A stretch of DNA of 64,000 nt from Mycobacterium sp. 852002-51971_SCH5477799-a (GTDB lineage Bacteria; Actinomycetota; Actinomycetes; Mycobacteriales; Mycobacteriaceae): contig NZ_LZIF01000005.1 in NCBI RefSeq assembly GCF_001667145.1, forward strand, positions 50,597 to 114,596, given 5' to 3'. How positions within the stretch are numbered: the first letter of the stretch is position 1; each line of letters opens with the position of its first letter. A program made the position numbers and the translations under genes. Shown here in pieces: positions 37,933-45,773 of the stretch. The notes below the pieces were generated by a model. The model saw nothing but the letters and a program-made list of their open reading frames with translations. It made no database searches and was not told where the DNA came from.

Positions 37933-38997
37933 GTGACTCAAGATACGTCCGCACCGTCCGCTCTGACCAGCGACGTCGCAGGTGGTGATGTCGTGGGCAC
38001 CGCTGAGCAGTCGGTTTCGGCCGACGCGTCCGACGGCGTCGCGGGCGGTTGCCCGGTCTCGCCGACGGGCTATGACGCGCCGCCCGCACCGCTGGGGCCC
38101 GAGTCGTTGACCTGGCGGTACTTCGGGGACTGGCGGGGCATGCTGCAGGGTCCGTGGGCGGGTTCGATGCAGAACATGCACCCCCAGCTGGGCGCGGCGG
38201 TCACCGATCACTCCACGTTCTTCCGCGAGCGCTGGCCGCGCCTGCTGCGCTCGTTGTATCCGATCGGCGGAGTCGTGTTCGACGGGGATCGCGCCCCGAG
38301 TACCGGCGCCGAGGTCCGCGATTACCACACCGACATCAAGGGGGTCGACGAACAGGGCCGGCGCTACCACGCGTTGAACCCCGACGTCTTCTACTGGGCG
38401 CACTCCACCTTCTTCATGGGCACCATCCACGTCGCCGAACGATTCTGCGGGGGGATCACCGAGGAGCAGAAGCGCCAGCTGTTCGACGAACACGTCGAGT
38501 GGTATCGCATGTACGGCATGAGCATGCGACCGGTGCCGGGTTCCTGGGAGGAATTCCAGGTCTACTGGGACCACATGTGCCGCAACGTGCTGGAGAACAA
38601 CTGGGCCGCCCGGGCCGTGCTCGATTTGACCGAGCTGCCGAAACCCCCGTTCGCGCAATGGATTCCGGATCCGTTGTGGGCCGCGCAACGCAAGCTGTTG
38701 GCGCCGTTCTTCGTCTGGGTGACGGTTGGCCTGTACGACCCACCGGTGCGAGAACTGATGGGCTACCGCTGGTCACGCCGCGATGAATGGCTGCACCGGC
38801 GCTTCGGCGACGTCGTCCGTGGCGTGTTTGCCCTGGTGCCCAGCAGATTCCGCAAGCACCCTCGCGCGCGGGCCGGCTTGGACCGCGCCAGCGGGCGGAT
38901 CCCGCTCGATACGCCGCTGGTGCAAACACCGGCGCGCAACCTGCCGCCCGAGGACGAGCGCGGCAATCCCAAGCACTACTGCCCGATGGTTTCCTGA
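37933..38997 (+). CDS. MpaB/DUF2236 family oxygenase-like protein
   Basis: A 354-residue protein of the DUF2236 (latex-clearing/MpaB-like) family, which bind b-type heme. LTWRYFGDWRGMLQGPWAGSMQ opens the domain; conserved histidines occur in DHSTFF, DYHTDIKG, AHSTFFMG and DEHVEWY. Members include rubber oxygenases and mycophenolic-acid-pathway MpaB. The first 50 residues are low-complexity. The GTG at 37933 gives a length close to Rv0826 (351). Function in mycobacteria is unknown. Confidence 0.8.
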   Translation: MTQDTSAPSALTSDVAGGDVVGTAEQSVSADASDGVAGGCPVSPTGYDAPPAPLGPESLTWRYFGDWRGMLQGPWAGSMQNMHPQLGAAVTDHSTFFRERWPRLLRSLYPIGGVVFDGDRAPSTGAEVRDYHTDIKGVDEQGRRYHALNPDVFYWAHSTFFMGTIHVAERFCGGITEEQKRQLFDEHVEWYRMYGMSMRPVPGSWEEFQVYWDHMCRNVLENNWAARAVLDLTELPKPPFAQWIPDPLWAAQRKLLAPFFVWVTVGLYDPPVRELMGYRWSRRDEWLHRRFGDVVRGVFALVPSRFRKHPRARAGLDRASGRIPLDTPLVQTPARNLPPEDERGNPKHYCPMVS

Positions 38998-39018
38998 GTC
39001 GCCGAAGCGCCGCTCGCG

Positions 39019-39222
39019 CTATGCGTGGTGGTGACCGTGAACTTCTTCCAGGCCCGCCTGGTGCACGTGCTGATGCGTGTGCTCCGTCCCGTCCTCGTGG
39101 GCGTGTGAATGTTCGTGCTCGACATGGTCATGCTCGTGGCTCGTGTGCGCGTGAGCATGCGTCACGTCGCCGTGCTGGTGTTCGTGCGCGTGTGGCGCGT
39201 CATGGGTGTGCTGTTCGCTCAT
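39019..39222 (-). CDS. Histidine-rich metal-binding protein
   Basis: A 67-residue protein in which 24 residues are histidine, mostly in alternating HxH runs with Glu, Asp, Thr and Ala (for example HAHEHQH, HAHAH, HEHDH, HGHHHA). No cysteine. Such composition is seen in bacterial nickel, cobalt or zinc storage proteins. AGGAGA lies before the ATG and the gene starts 32 bases after the kmtR stop, so it is cotranscribed with a Ni/Co sensor and is probably induced by those metals. A longer in-frame reading through kmtR was rejected. Confidence 0.85.
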   Translation of the reverse strand: MSEQHTHDAPHAHEHQHGDVTHAHAHTSHEHDHVEHEHSHAHEDGTEHTHQHVHQAGLEEVHGHHHA

Positions 39223-39254
39223 CGTTGATCTCTCCTTTGTGAAATGCCTTGTGG

Positions 39255-39668
39255 CTACTGCTCGTTCAGCGCGCCGCGCCGCCCGGTCGGCGGGCGAGAC
39301 GACTGGCCGACGGCCTTCAGCCCACTGTCGGCGCGGTGATGGCCGGGCACGCCTGGGCCAGCGTGTTCGGCGTTGAAGACCGCGTCGATGACGAGCTGGC
39401 GGACGTGATCGTTCTCCAGGCTGTAGAAGATCGTCGTGCCCTCCCGGCGGGTGCGAACCAGCCGTGCCATCCGCAACTTTGCGAGGTGCTGGGAAACCGA
39501 CGGCGCCGGTTTGCCCACGTGCTCGGCGAGTTCGTTGACCGCCATCTCGCGGTCGGTCAACGTCCAAAGCACCTGCACGCGAGTGGCGTCGGCCAGCATC
39601 CGGAACACCTCGACCACCAGGTTGACCTGGTCCTCGGGTAGCCGCCTTTTGCTGTTATCTGCATGCAT
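39255..39668 (-). CDS. kmtR: ArsR-SmtB metal sensor KmtR
   Basis: A 137-residue winged-helix repressor. VVEVFRMLADATRVQVLWTL and ELAEHVGKPAPSVSQHLAKLRMARLV form the DNA-binding domain; the C-terminal helix with NDHVRQLVIDAVFNAEHAGPGVPGHH carries Asp/His metal ligands. The sequence closely follows M. tuberculosis KmtR (Rv0827c), a Ni(II)/Co(II) sensor that represses itself and a cation efflux gene. ATG at 39668 chosen over a TTG two codons earlier. It is followed by the His-rich protein. Confidence 0.92.
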   Translation of the reverse strand: MHADNSKRRLPEDQVNLVVEVFRMLADATRVQVLWTLTDREMAVNELAEHVGKPAPSVSQHLAKLRMARLVRTRREGTTIFYSLENDHVRQLVIDAVFNAEHAGPGVPGHHRADSGLKAVGQSSRPPTGRRGALNEQ

Positions 39669-39712
39669 ACGCAAATATTAACCAAAGCCGGTTCTGCTGC
39701 CAAGGGCACGGT

Positions 39713-40210
39713 TCAGCCCGGCGGAACGACCGTCGACTGGCGGCCGCCGTTGCGCTCGTTCCAGAGCCGGTAGACCTCCACGGCGTTGTCGTTGGGCTCG
39801 TAGCGCATGGGCAGGCGACGCTGGTCCCATTGCTTCGCGAATTCGTCGTAGAAGGTGGACAACTCGAAGTACTTGCGGTCATCCACGTAGTACTGCTCGT
39901 AGCTGTCTCGAGTGGTCAGGAAGACGACTTCCTTGGGCGAGCAGTAGTACAGCGAGCCAAGGCACATCGGGCAAGGGTGGGCCAGCACGTAGATGGTGGC
40001 GTCGACGAGGTGCTCGGTGCCCAGCTTCATGCATGCCTCGCGGATTGCCAGGATCTCGGCGTGGGCGGTGGGATCGTTCGTCTGGGCCACCTTGTTGGCG
40101 CTCTCGGCCAGCACCGCGCCGTCCTGGATGATCACCGTCGCAAACGGGCGGCCGCCCTCGCCCACGTTGCGGCGAGCCAGGTCGATCGTCCGCTGCGTGA
40201 AGTCGGTCAC
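39713..40210 (-). CDS. Nucleoside/guanine deaminase family protein
   Basis: A 165-residue cytidine-deaminase-fold enzyme. THAEILAIRE supplies the zinc-binding His and catalytic Glu, and AHPCPMCLGSLYYC the two zinc cysteines (PCxxC). It is closest in pattern to guanine deaminase and tRNA-adenosine deaminase families. N-terminal IDLARRNVGEGGRPFATVI fits guanine deaminase-like proteins. Position matches Rv0828c. It ends 45 bases upstream of kmtR's start. Confidence 0.85.
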   Translation of the reverse strand: MTDFTQRTIDLARRNVGEGGRPFATVIIQDGAVLAESANKVAQTNDPTAHAEILAIREACMKLGTEHLVDATIYVLAHPCPMCLGSLYYCSPKEVVFLTTRDSYEQYYVDDRKYFELSTFYDEFAKQWDQRRLPMRYEPNDNAVEVYRLWNERNGGRQSTVVPPG

Positions 40211-40331
40211 GGGGTCCTCCGGCGTAGAACGGGGAGCAGATAAATCGGAGAGTAGTCCCGCGGGCCGGGATCCGGCCTTGTGATACTAACTAGATTGTCT
40301 ATGTTTTCCGCGACCCGGACTGAGGAGACAC

Positions 40332-41231
40332 ATGGCGCGCACCGAACGCGATCGCTGGGATCTTGCGACAAGTGTCGGCGCGACGGCGACCATGGTGGCC
40401 GCCCAGCGGGCACTGTCTTCCGACGCGAAGCTGATCGATGACCCGTATGCCGCTCCGCTGGTGCGTGCGGTTGGGATCGACGTCTACGTCCGGCTGGTGA
40501 ACGGCGAAATCGCGGCCGGTGGGAACACGGAGTTCGATCCGCAGCGGATGGCGCGAGGGATGGCCTGCCGAACCCGGTTCTACGACCAGTTCTTTCTTGA
40601 GGCGACGCGCAGCGGCATCGGCCAGGTGGTGATCCTCGCGTCGGGCCTCGACTCGCGCGCCTACCGGCTGCCCTGGCCGGCCGGGACGGTCGTCTACGAG
40701 GTCGACATGCCCGAGGTGATCGAGTTCAAGACGCTGACGCTGGGCGATCTGGGCGCCGAGCCGACCGCCGAGCGGCGCACCGTTGCCATCGACCTGCGCG
40801 ACGATTGGGCCTCGGCCCTGCAGGCGGCCGGATTCGATCCGCAGGCGCCGTCGGCATGGAGCGCCGAAGGCCTACTGGTCTACCTGCCGGACGAAGCTCA
40901 GGACGCGCTGTTCGACAACATCACGACGCTGAGTGTCCCTGGCAGCCGGCTCGCCTTCGAATTCGTCCCTGACACTGCCGTTTTCGCCGACCCGCGCTGG
41001 CGCGCCCACCACGACCGGATGAGCGAACTCGGCTTTGAGATCGACTTCAACGACCTCGTCTATCACGGCCAGCGCAGCCATATCGTCGACCACCTGAGCC
41101 GGCGCGGTTGGCAGACCACGTCCACGACTGTTGCGGAATTGCACGCGGCCAACGGATTCGTCTACGCCGACGACGACGTCGCCGCGGCCTTCGCCGATGT
41201 CACCTACAGCAGCGCGATGCTCGGGCGATGA
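40332..41231 (+). CDS. SAM-dependent methyltransferase (mycobacterial TIGR00027 family)
   Basis: A 299-residue methyltransferase. The family hallmarks are [24 protein letters not shown] at the N terminus, the glycine loop [18 protein letters not shown] and the acidic [12 protein letters not shown] that binds the ribose of SAM. This group has many paralogues in mycobacteria and includes PPM1-like carboxyl methyltransferases; substrates are unknown. ATG is preceded by AGGAGA. It is the last chromosomal gene before the integrated element; Rv0830 is at the same position. Confidence 0.9.
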   Translation: MARTERDRWDLATSVGATATMVAAQRALSSDAKLIDDPYAAPLVRAVGIDVYVRLVNGEIAAGGNTEFDPQRMARGMACRTRFYDQFFLEATRSGIGQVVILASGLDSRAYRLPWPAGTVVYEVDMPEVIEFKTLTLGDLGAEPTAERRTVAIDLRDDWASALQAAGFDPQAPSAWSAEGLLVYLPDEAQDALFDNITTLSVPGSRLAFEFVPDTAVFADPRWRAHHDRMSELGFEIDFNDLVYHGQRSHIVDHLSRRGWQTTSTTVAELHAANGFVYADDDVAAAFADVTYSSAMLGR

Positions 41232-41269
41232 GCCGTCATCGGAGTGCACGCGGCCACGGCCGCGCGCGT

Positions 41270-41318
41270 CGTGGTGCCCCCACTAGGACTCGAACCTAGG
41301 ACCTGCGGATTAAAAGTC
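41270..41318. repeat. attL, 49-bp duplication of tRNA-Lys 3' half
   Basis: Identical over 49 bases to 54534-54582. It covers the tRNA from the anticodon loop to the CCA end plus two bases. Beyond it the sequence departs from the tRNA (GCTAGCTC instead of CGTAGCTC), so this copy is not a functional tRNA gene. Confidence 0.93.
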
Positions 41319-41471
41319 GCTAGCTCAGGCCCGATTGGAGCGGCACTAGCGGCCCGCCCGCGATCCAGTAGAAGCTCTAATCACTTACTGCCACTAGGAG
41401 AGAACGGTTCGCGGGGTCTATACAGGCGCTCTAACGGACGTCGGCCCAGTTCGCCAAGTTGCCGAAAATTT

Positions 41472-41507
41472 GTGGACGTAGTGTGGACGCGGGCAGGTTG
41501 TCCACAC
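41472..41507. promoter_or_regulatory. Probable integrase arm-type sites, left end
   Basis: TGTGGAC occurs at 41472 and 41483, 11 bases apart, with an inverted GTCCACA at 41501. The same 11-base-spaced pair is found at the right end. Arm-type sites near attachment cores are typical for tyrosine integrases of mycobacteriophages. Confidence 0.6.
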
Positions 41508-41520
41508 CGTTTTGGCGCGC

Positions 41521-41823
41521 CTATTCGCACCCAACTCCGTTGCCGTCTCGATCAAGGCCGTAGATGTCCTTGCCGACGACAGTTACAGGACCCTTAACGT
41601 AGGCCGGACCATTACCGCTACCGCCCGCACAGTCGACATCACTTGCGATCGGAACGCAGGCACCCGAGTAATTGGGGTCGCATGATGGACTTGGCTTTTG
41701 CGGTATGGGCGCTGCTGGGCCGACGGACTGCGCAAACGACACATCGCCTGGATCGGCGTTCACTGCCGGAACGAGCGTGAGCCCCATGGCGAATCCAATT
41801 GTCAGCGCTGTCAATCTGCCCAT
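41521..41823 (-). CDS. Secreted Excalibur calcium-binding domain protein
   Basis: A 100-residue protein starting MGRLTALTIGFAMGLTLVPAVNA, a cleavable signal peptide ending at VNA-D. The mature part has CDPNYSGACVP, DVDCAGGSGNGPAYV and ends DIYGLDRDGNGVGCE, the Excalibur motif DxDxDGxxCE. Four cysteines likely form two disulfides. Excalibur domains are found in secreted nucleases and actinobacterial wall proteins. The ATG at 41823 is chosen for the signal peptide. It lies inside the element next to attL, so it is probably cargo altering the host surface or a secreted factor. Confidence 0.85.
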   Translation of the reverse strand: MGRLTALTIGFAMGLTLVPAVNADPGDVSFAQSVGPAAPIPQKPSPSCDPNYSGACVPIASDVDCAGGSGNGPAYVKGPVTVVGKDIYGLDRDGNGVGCE

Positions 41824-42156
41824 GGTGGCGGATCGTAACCTCGACCATTGCCGTCTGTTGCCTCTTTCCCACGGAAGTGCTCCCAATCGGGCCGGAACCG
41901 CCCTTCGCGTGCAATTCAGCCGTTGCTAGGTCACCGTTGGTCGGTTGGGCCGCTCTGACAACACGAGGCTAATACGACAGCTAATAGATCGGGTAATGCG
42001 ATTCCGCCGGTCATAGCAGCTCTAATGGCCTACGCTCCTGTCCAAACCCCTTGCGCAGCAAAGTCACACGTCCATACCGTGGAGATGGCCGCGCGGGAAC
42101 GCGGTCCGCCTTTCACCGCGCGGCGCAAAGGTGTCCGACTCCACCAAAGGGTTCCG
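41824..42156. promoter_or_regulatory. Divergent intergenic region of the element
   Basis: This 333-base stretch separates the Excalibur gene from the rightward 81-codon gene. AT-rich stretches such as GCTAATACGACAGCTAATAGATC around 41971-41993 (cited in part) and TAGCAGCTCTAAT near 42015 look like promoter material. No supported gene. Confidence 0.4.
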
Positions 42157-42402
42157 ATGAAATACACCGAGATACCGACACATCTGCTTGACGAGGCCAC
42201 CAACCTGCTGCCCCGCCTTGGCTACCTGTACGAGCAAGCCGACTTCAGTGCGGACGTGGCGCTGACGGTCACTGCAGAGGAGATGTTTCGGTTGATGCCG
42301 TTAGTCAGGTGGCTTGAATATTTCGAGTCCACCACGTGGGTCGAAAACGCCCGCCGCCGGAGCAGGCGCGAGCTTGACGCATTGGCCGCCCGGTCGAACT
42401 AG
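42157..42402 (+). CDS. Small element protein, unknown
   Basis: An 81-residue protein starting MKYTEIPTHLLDEATNLLPRLG, with a mostly helical pattern and a basic stretch near the C terminus (ENARRRSRRELDALAAR). AAGGG is placed correctly before the ATG. A longer in-frame reading upstream has no ribosome binding site. Not recognised. It is followed after 21 bases by a larger unknown gene in the same direction. Confidence 0.65.
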   Translation: MKYTEIPTHLLDEATNLLPRLGYLYEQADFSADVALTVTAEEMFRLMPLVRWLEYFESTTWVENARRRSRRELDALAARSN

Positions 42403-42423
42403 AGACAGATACGGAATTGATCG

Positions 42424-43095
42424 ATGGACAGCAGAGACACACCGGACTTTGACGCAGAGCTTGCAGAACTGATCGCGCAGGACCAAGAACTGGCAGCGGT
42501 GAAAGCCGAAACCGTGGCGTCACTGCGGGAGATGGCCGACCAGTTAGAAGGCAACGGGATACCAACGTCACGGAAAAAGCGTGACAGGCTTGTACTAGAT
42601 CAAATCAATGCGATCGCGCGTTTCAACTCTGTTGCAAGGCGCGCCGAGCTCGCGGCTACCGAAGCATTAGACGCAGAGGAAAAATGGCGAGCGCACCCCG
42701 AAACAGCAGACTTCGGCGTCGAACACGCGTTTGTACTCTACTACCTACTTGAGCCACCGGACGATGAGTTTGACGGCGATTTCGTTGTCTCAGTAGGGGC
42801 TTGCACCCTTAACCCCGGCGACGACGACGAGCGTATGAAATTCGTGTTGCTCGGTGTGGACGGCTCGCAGGGCACCCGGCTTACAAACATCGTCCTCACT
42901 GAGGAAGAGGCCCAACAATTGGCTCAGTACCTGCAGGCCGCGGCGGCGGAAGTTGAGTGCTACAACGCTTTCAACGCCCCCACGGAAGAAGAAAAACGTG
43001 AGGCCATGGATGAGCTGATGCGCCAAGTTGTCGAACTTGAGCGTGAACGCCTGGACTCAGAGCGTCAGGAAGAGTTAGGAGAACAGCGGCCTTAA
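42424..43095 (+). CDS. Element protein, unknown, acidic with coiled-coil ends
   Basis: A 223-residue acidic protein. The N-terminal third (DAELAELIAQDQELAAVKAE) and C-terminal region (EEEKREAMDELMRQVVELERERL) have heptad-like helical character; the middle (FVLYYLLEPPDDEF and FVVSVGACTLNPG) is beta-like. No family recognised. It could be a scaffold or regulator. It converges on the capsid gene cluster with a 243-base gap. Confidence 0.7.
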   Translation: MDSRDTPDFDAELAELIAQDQELAAVKAETVASLREMADQLEGNGIPTSRKKRDRLVLDQINAIARFNSVARRAELAATEALDAEEKWRAHPETADFGVEHAFVLYYLLEPPDDEFDGDFVVSVGACTLNPGDDDERMKFVLLGVDGSQGTRLTNIVLTEEEAQQLAQYLQAAAAEVECYNAFNAPTEEEKREAMDELMRQVVELERERLDSERQEELGEQRP

Positions 43096-43338
43096 CCGCG
43101 ACCCGCCAGAACGGTTTTCGGACTTCTGCTTTCCGAATCGCGGTTCGATTCTGCGACTGGCTCAAGCCACCGTCTGGGACGGTTCGCACCTTGACAACTA
43201 AACAGTGACCACCCCAGCATCTGCGTGAGGGGGCTTGTAACACTCTGGGCGCCAGGGCGGTTGCTGGACCCTGACGCCAAGTGCGGCGCGCTGCGCACAA
43301 GGCACCCAAACCGCGCGCGGCCAGCTTATGAGGTTGGT

Positions 43339-43458
43339 TTAGCGCCGCTTCTTGCGCTGACGTGCAGAGCTTTTAGCGCGCCGACCCACCTTCCCGGAAC
43401 CGCTCTTTGCCTGCCGCGTAAACGTGCGGCGAGCTGCGGCTTGACGCTTGGTTGCCAT
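43339..43458 (-). CDS. Very basic 39-residue protein downstream of capsid gene
   Basis: Reads MATKRQAAARRTFTRQAKSG and continues to a C terminus ending RKKRR; 16 of 39 residues are Lys or Arg, with no acidic residue. It starts two bases after the stop of the 73-residue gene, with GGTGGG as ribosome binding site. It resembles protamine-like or internal capsid DNA-binding peptides. Not long enough for automatic callers, but the coupling and composition support it. Confidence 0.65.
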   Translation of the reverse strand: MATKRQAAARRTFTRQAKSGSGKVGRRAKSSARQRKKRR

Positions 43459-43460
43459 AG

Positions 43461-43682
43461 CTACCCACCCATCCCCATTACACGGGCACAGTCGGGCGTA
43501 GTGCCCCTATATCTCCCGCCGTCAGCCGGCGGCCGACCGCGCACCGATGGCGGTTCGATACCCACTCCCCAGCTGAACTCGGACGCATCATCGGAGTCCG
43601 CATTAGGGTCAAGCGGGTAGCGCACGTCATAGTCACCGACACCGAAGGTGTTCGCTCCGGAACCGTAGTCACTGTTGCTCAT
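43461..43682 (-). CDS. Small capsid-cluster protein, unknown
   Basis: A 73-residue protein starting MSNSDYGSGANTFGVGDYDV, rich in Gly, Asp, Ser and Pro, ending in RVMGMGG. Its ATG overlaps the end of the 42-residue gene by 14 bases. Low complexity and absence of hydrophobic core suggest an extended decoration, linker or scaffold peptide. Not recognised. Confidence 0.6.
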   Translation of the reverse strand: MSNSDYGSGANTFGVGDYDVRYPLDPNADSDDASEFSWGVGIEPPSVRGRPPADGGRYRGTTPDCARVMGMGG

Positions 43683-43797
43683 CGGACACCCCTCCCGCCC
43701 CGGTAGACTGCGGCCGTGCCGCCAGTGCTGCGTTGGCTTGCGCTATGGCCACCAAAACGTCGGCCAGGTTGTCATGCAACCAATTCGATGCGGTCAT
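43669..43797 (-). CDS. Small capsid-cluster protein, unknown
   Basis: A 42-residue peptide starting MTASNWLHDNLADVLVAIAQ, an amphipathic helix, then ANAALAARPQ and a flexible tail. Its ATG begins three bases after the capsid stop. It overlaps the next small gene, so the cluster is translated as a chain. Not recognised. Confidence 0.55.
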   Translation of the reverse strand: MTASNWLHDNLADVLVAIAQANAALAARPQSTGAGGVSDEQQ

Positions 43798-43800
43798 GGC

Positions 43801-44979
43801 TTACATAGGGATTGCCGGGGCAACGTAGTTGCCGGTGGCCTTGATCTGCATCACCGCAGCAGCGCCACGGTGGCGTGTGCCCACGCCGATGCAGCGCGCC
43901 CAAAAGCTGTCCTGCAGAGGGTAACCGGGCCGGAAGCCGGGAATGGTCCGCAAACCCTGGTAGGCCGCGTTGGTGTGCTGCCGAACGCTCACCGCGTTGT
44001 TGGGGCTGTTCGCGCCGGACGTGGCCACCACAGTCAAGTACTTGGCTGGAATGTACTGGCTGCGGACTATCCAAAGAGGCCCATAGCTGCCGTCAATCTT
44101 CAGACCTTGGTACTGAGCTGGCGCGATCTCGCCGACGATGTTGTCCGGCTGCAGATACGCAGGCGCACCCTGGGACGGGATGAAGTCGTGCTTGGCCACC
44201 ACGGTGTTGTTGTTGGTTTCGCCCGCCTTGAAGGCACCTACCTCATCGGCGTCTACGGGGTTCATAAAAGCGATCAGACGGCTTCCGGCGTCCATGCCAT
44301 AACCGTGCTCGGTTACATGGTTGATCAGAGCTTCCAGGTCTCCGCTGTCGATGGTGTCGGCACCGCTAACCAGGTAGTGCGTATGGGTGTCGTCAAACGT
44401 CTTGCCTAGGTATGGCGGTGGCACCATGCCGTCCGCGCTCCACAGCGGGTAGCAGGTGTGGTTGAACTCGTTGGTTTGTGGAGCCGGATTGAACAGACGG
44501 TTGACGATGAGTCCGTTGACCAACTTGTTGTCGGCAGCAAGAGCGTAGTTGGTTACCGCGCGAATTTGCTCAGCTGTGCTGTCTCGTAGAAACTTCCACG
44601 TAAAACGGCCGGCTTTGTCGTAGTCGACAAGCGTGTTGCCTAGCAAGATAGCGTTGCTCGGCGCCCGCAGGCTTTCCGGCTCGCCGAATTCCGATGCGAC
44701 CTCGAAACTTTCGTCAGCAATGCTCTGCGGCACCGCATCGGCAGCATTGATGGTGTTGTAGCTCAGCAGGCTAGCTACTGCATTGCGTTCGGAATTCCAG
44801 GCCGAGAGAACGGCTTGCACCTCTTGCCACAGCGCGTTGACGTCAACGCCGTCTGCGGTGACGTTAACGAGGACGTCGCCCTCCGTATTTACGCCCAAGC
44901 CCTCACCGCCGAACGGCGGCAGCTTTAAAAGTGTTTGGAGGTCAGGGTCGAGTCGGGGTTGTGTGTAGATTGCACTCAC
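43801..44979 (-). CDS. Phage major capsid protein (HK97-fold type)
   Basis: A 392-residue protein with the pattern of actinophage HK97-type capsid proteins lacking a separate scaffold domain: an N-terminal helical arm (residues about 1-75), a central region with LINRLFNPAPQTNE-like and HTHYLVSGADTIDSGDLEALINHV segments, the P-domain helix, the loop GSRLIAFMNPVDADEV, and a C-terminal A-domain with GPLWIVRSQYIPAKYLTVVATSG and GLRTIPGFRPGYPLQD. GTG start with GAAAGG upstream. It is the only recognisable structural gene in the element and is transcribed leftward with three tiny genes after it. No capsid protease or portal is adjacent. Confidence 0.78.
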   Translation of the reverse strand: MSAIYTQPRLDPDLQTLLKLPPFGGEGLGVNTEGDVLVNVTADGVDVNALWQEVQAVLSAWNSERNAVASLLSYNTINAADAVPQSIADESFEVASEFGEPESLRAPSNAILLGNTLVDYDKAGRFTWKFLRDSTAEQIRAVTNYALAADNKLVNGLIVNRLFNPAPQTNEFNHTCYPLWSADGMVPPPYLGKTFDDTHTHYLVSGADTIDSGDLEALINHVTEHGYGMDAGSRLIAFMNPVDADEVGAFKAGETNNNTVVAKHDFIPSQGAPAYLQPDNIVGEIAPAQYQGLKIDGSYGPLWIVRSQYIPAKYLTVVATSGANSPNNAVSVRQHTNAAYQGLRTIPGFRPGYPLQDSFWARCIGVGTRHRGAAAVMQIKATGNYVAPAIPM

Positions 44980-45231
44980 GATGAGAGCCTTTCGTTGTCA
45001 CTGCCTTTCGCAGTTTCGTTGAAAACACCAAGCCCGCAAACGCGGCTAATGGGACTGAAAGCTCTCGCCGCGTTCGCGTTAGGTGCCGACAACACATGCC
45101 GTGACGGCTCCTCACCGCGTGTAGGCGATTATACGCGGCGGCGGGCGGGCGGCCCCAGCCAATTTTGCTGGCGTGCAGTGTGATTCGGCTATAATCAGCT
45201 TCGGGCAGTCAGCTCGGAAAGGCTCGATCCT
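44980..45231. promoter_or_regulatory. Divergent promoter and operator region (element switch)
   Basis: Two exact TATAAT hexamers face apart: leftward at 45133-45128 for the capsid gene, rightward at 45190-45195 for the helix-turn-helix operon (TTGCTG lies 19 bases upstream as a possible -35). Between them CCAGC (45155) and GCTGG (45167-45171) form an inverted repeat with a seven-base spacer, a natural operator for the adjacent HTH protein. The arrangement resembles a phage genetic switch. Confidence 0.55.
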
Positions 45232-45435
45232 ATGACGGCAGTAAAGACGTACCGTGAATTTCTGGACATCAATCAGGCGGCGCAATACCTGCAAGACAAG
45301 GGCTTTACGTCCTGCACGGTGCAGACAATTCGCTACCTCGCCTACGAGAAAGGGCTATTGCCCCGACCGGCAGTGCTTGGCCGTAGGGCGTATTGGCGGC
45401 GCAGTGACCTCGACAAGCTAATCGAGAAGCTATGA
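45232..45435 (+). CDS. Helix-turn-helix (MerR/excisionase-like) DNA-binding protein
   Basis: A 67-residue winged helix-turn-helix: LDINQAAQYLQDKGFTSCTVQTIRYLAYEKGLLPRP and then GRRAYWRRSDLDKLIEKL. This is the helix-turn-helix 17 type, found in excisionases and small phage regulators. The gene is the first of a rightward operon, and overlaps the next gene by four bases. It probably binds the inverted repeat at 45155 or acts as a recombination directionality factor. Confidence 0.78.
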   Translation: MTAVKTYREFLDINQAAQYLQDKGFTSCTVQTIRYLAYEKGLLPRPAVLGRRAYWRRSDLDKLIEKL

Positions 45436-45758
45436 GAGACAATAGCTATCCACTTGCGCGGGTTCTGTCCGTATCGGTTGAGGGAGAACGTTTACCGCCG
45501 GGGTACGTGGGGAAGGTGACCGTCCGTTGCCCGCATTGCCAAACATTGCACACGCACCGCATCTATACCCACGACAGTATTAGACCCGCGCGTACCGCCC
45601 CGTGCACCGGCGACAAGCCCGTGTTGCGCTACCGCATTGACCTAGGTGCGCCTGTAGCTCCGAAACGCAATGTGTCCCAGCCGCACCCTGTGTACGCAGC
45701 CGGCGAGGGTCTGAACGACAACGCAATAGATGTTCCAGTACCGAACTGGGAAGAATGA
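45432..45758 (+). CDS. Small zinc-ribbon-like element protein
   Basis: A 108-residue protein with VRCPHCQTLHTHRIYTH and a later APCTGD. The CPHC pair plus downstream His/Cys suggests a zinc-binding knuckle. C-terminal 45 residues are proline- and asparagine-rich. Start overlaps the HTH gene stop by four bases. Family not recognised; similar small CxxC proteins occur in many mycobacteriophages. Confidence 0.65.
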   Translation: MRDNSYPLARVLSVSVEGERLPPGYVGKVTVRCPHCQTLHTHRIYTHDSIRPARTAPCTGDKPVLRYRIDLGAPVAPKRNVSQPHPVYAAGEGLNDNAIDVPVPNWEE

Positions 45759-45773
45759 AAGGAAATAAATCAC

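Noticed and set aside
39019..39567. 182-codon reading of the His-rich gene extending through kmtR
   Set aside because: The first 115 codons run out of frame over kmtR and are arginine-rich; the internal ATG with AGGAGA gives the real 67-codon gene.
41270..41318. A second tRNA-Lys gene at the left end
   Set aside because: Only the 3' half is present; the 5' acceptor and D-arm are missing, so it is the att duplication.
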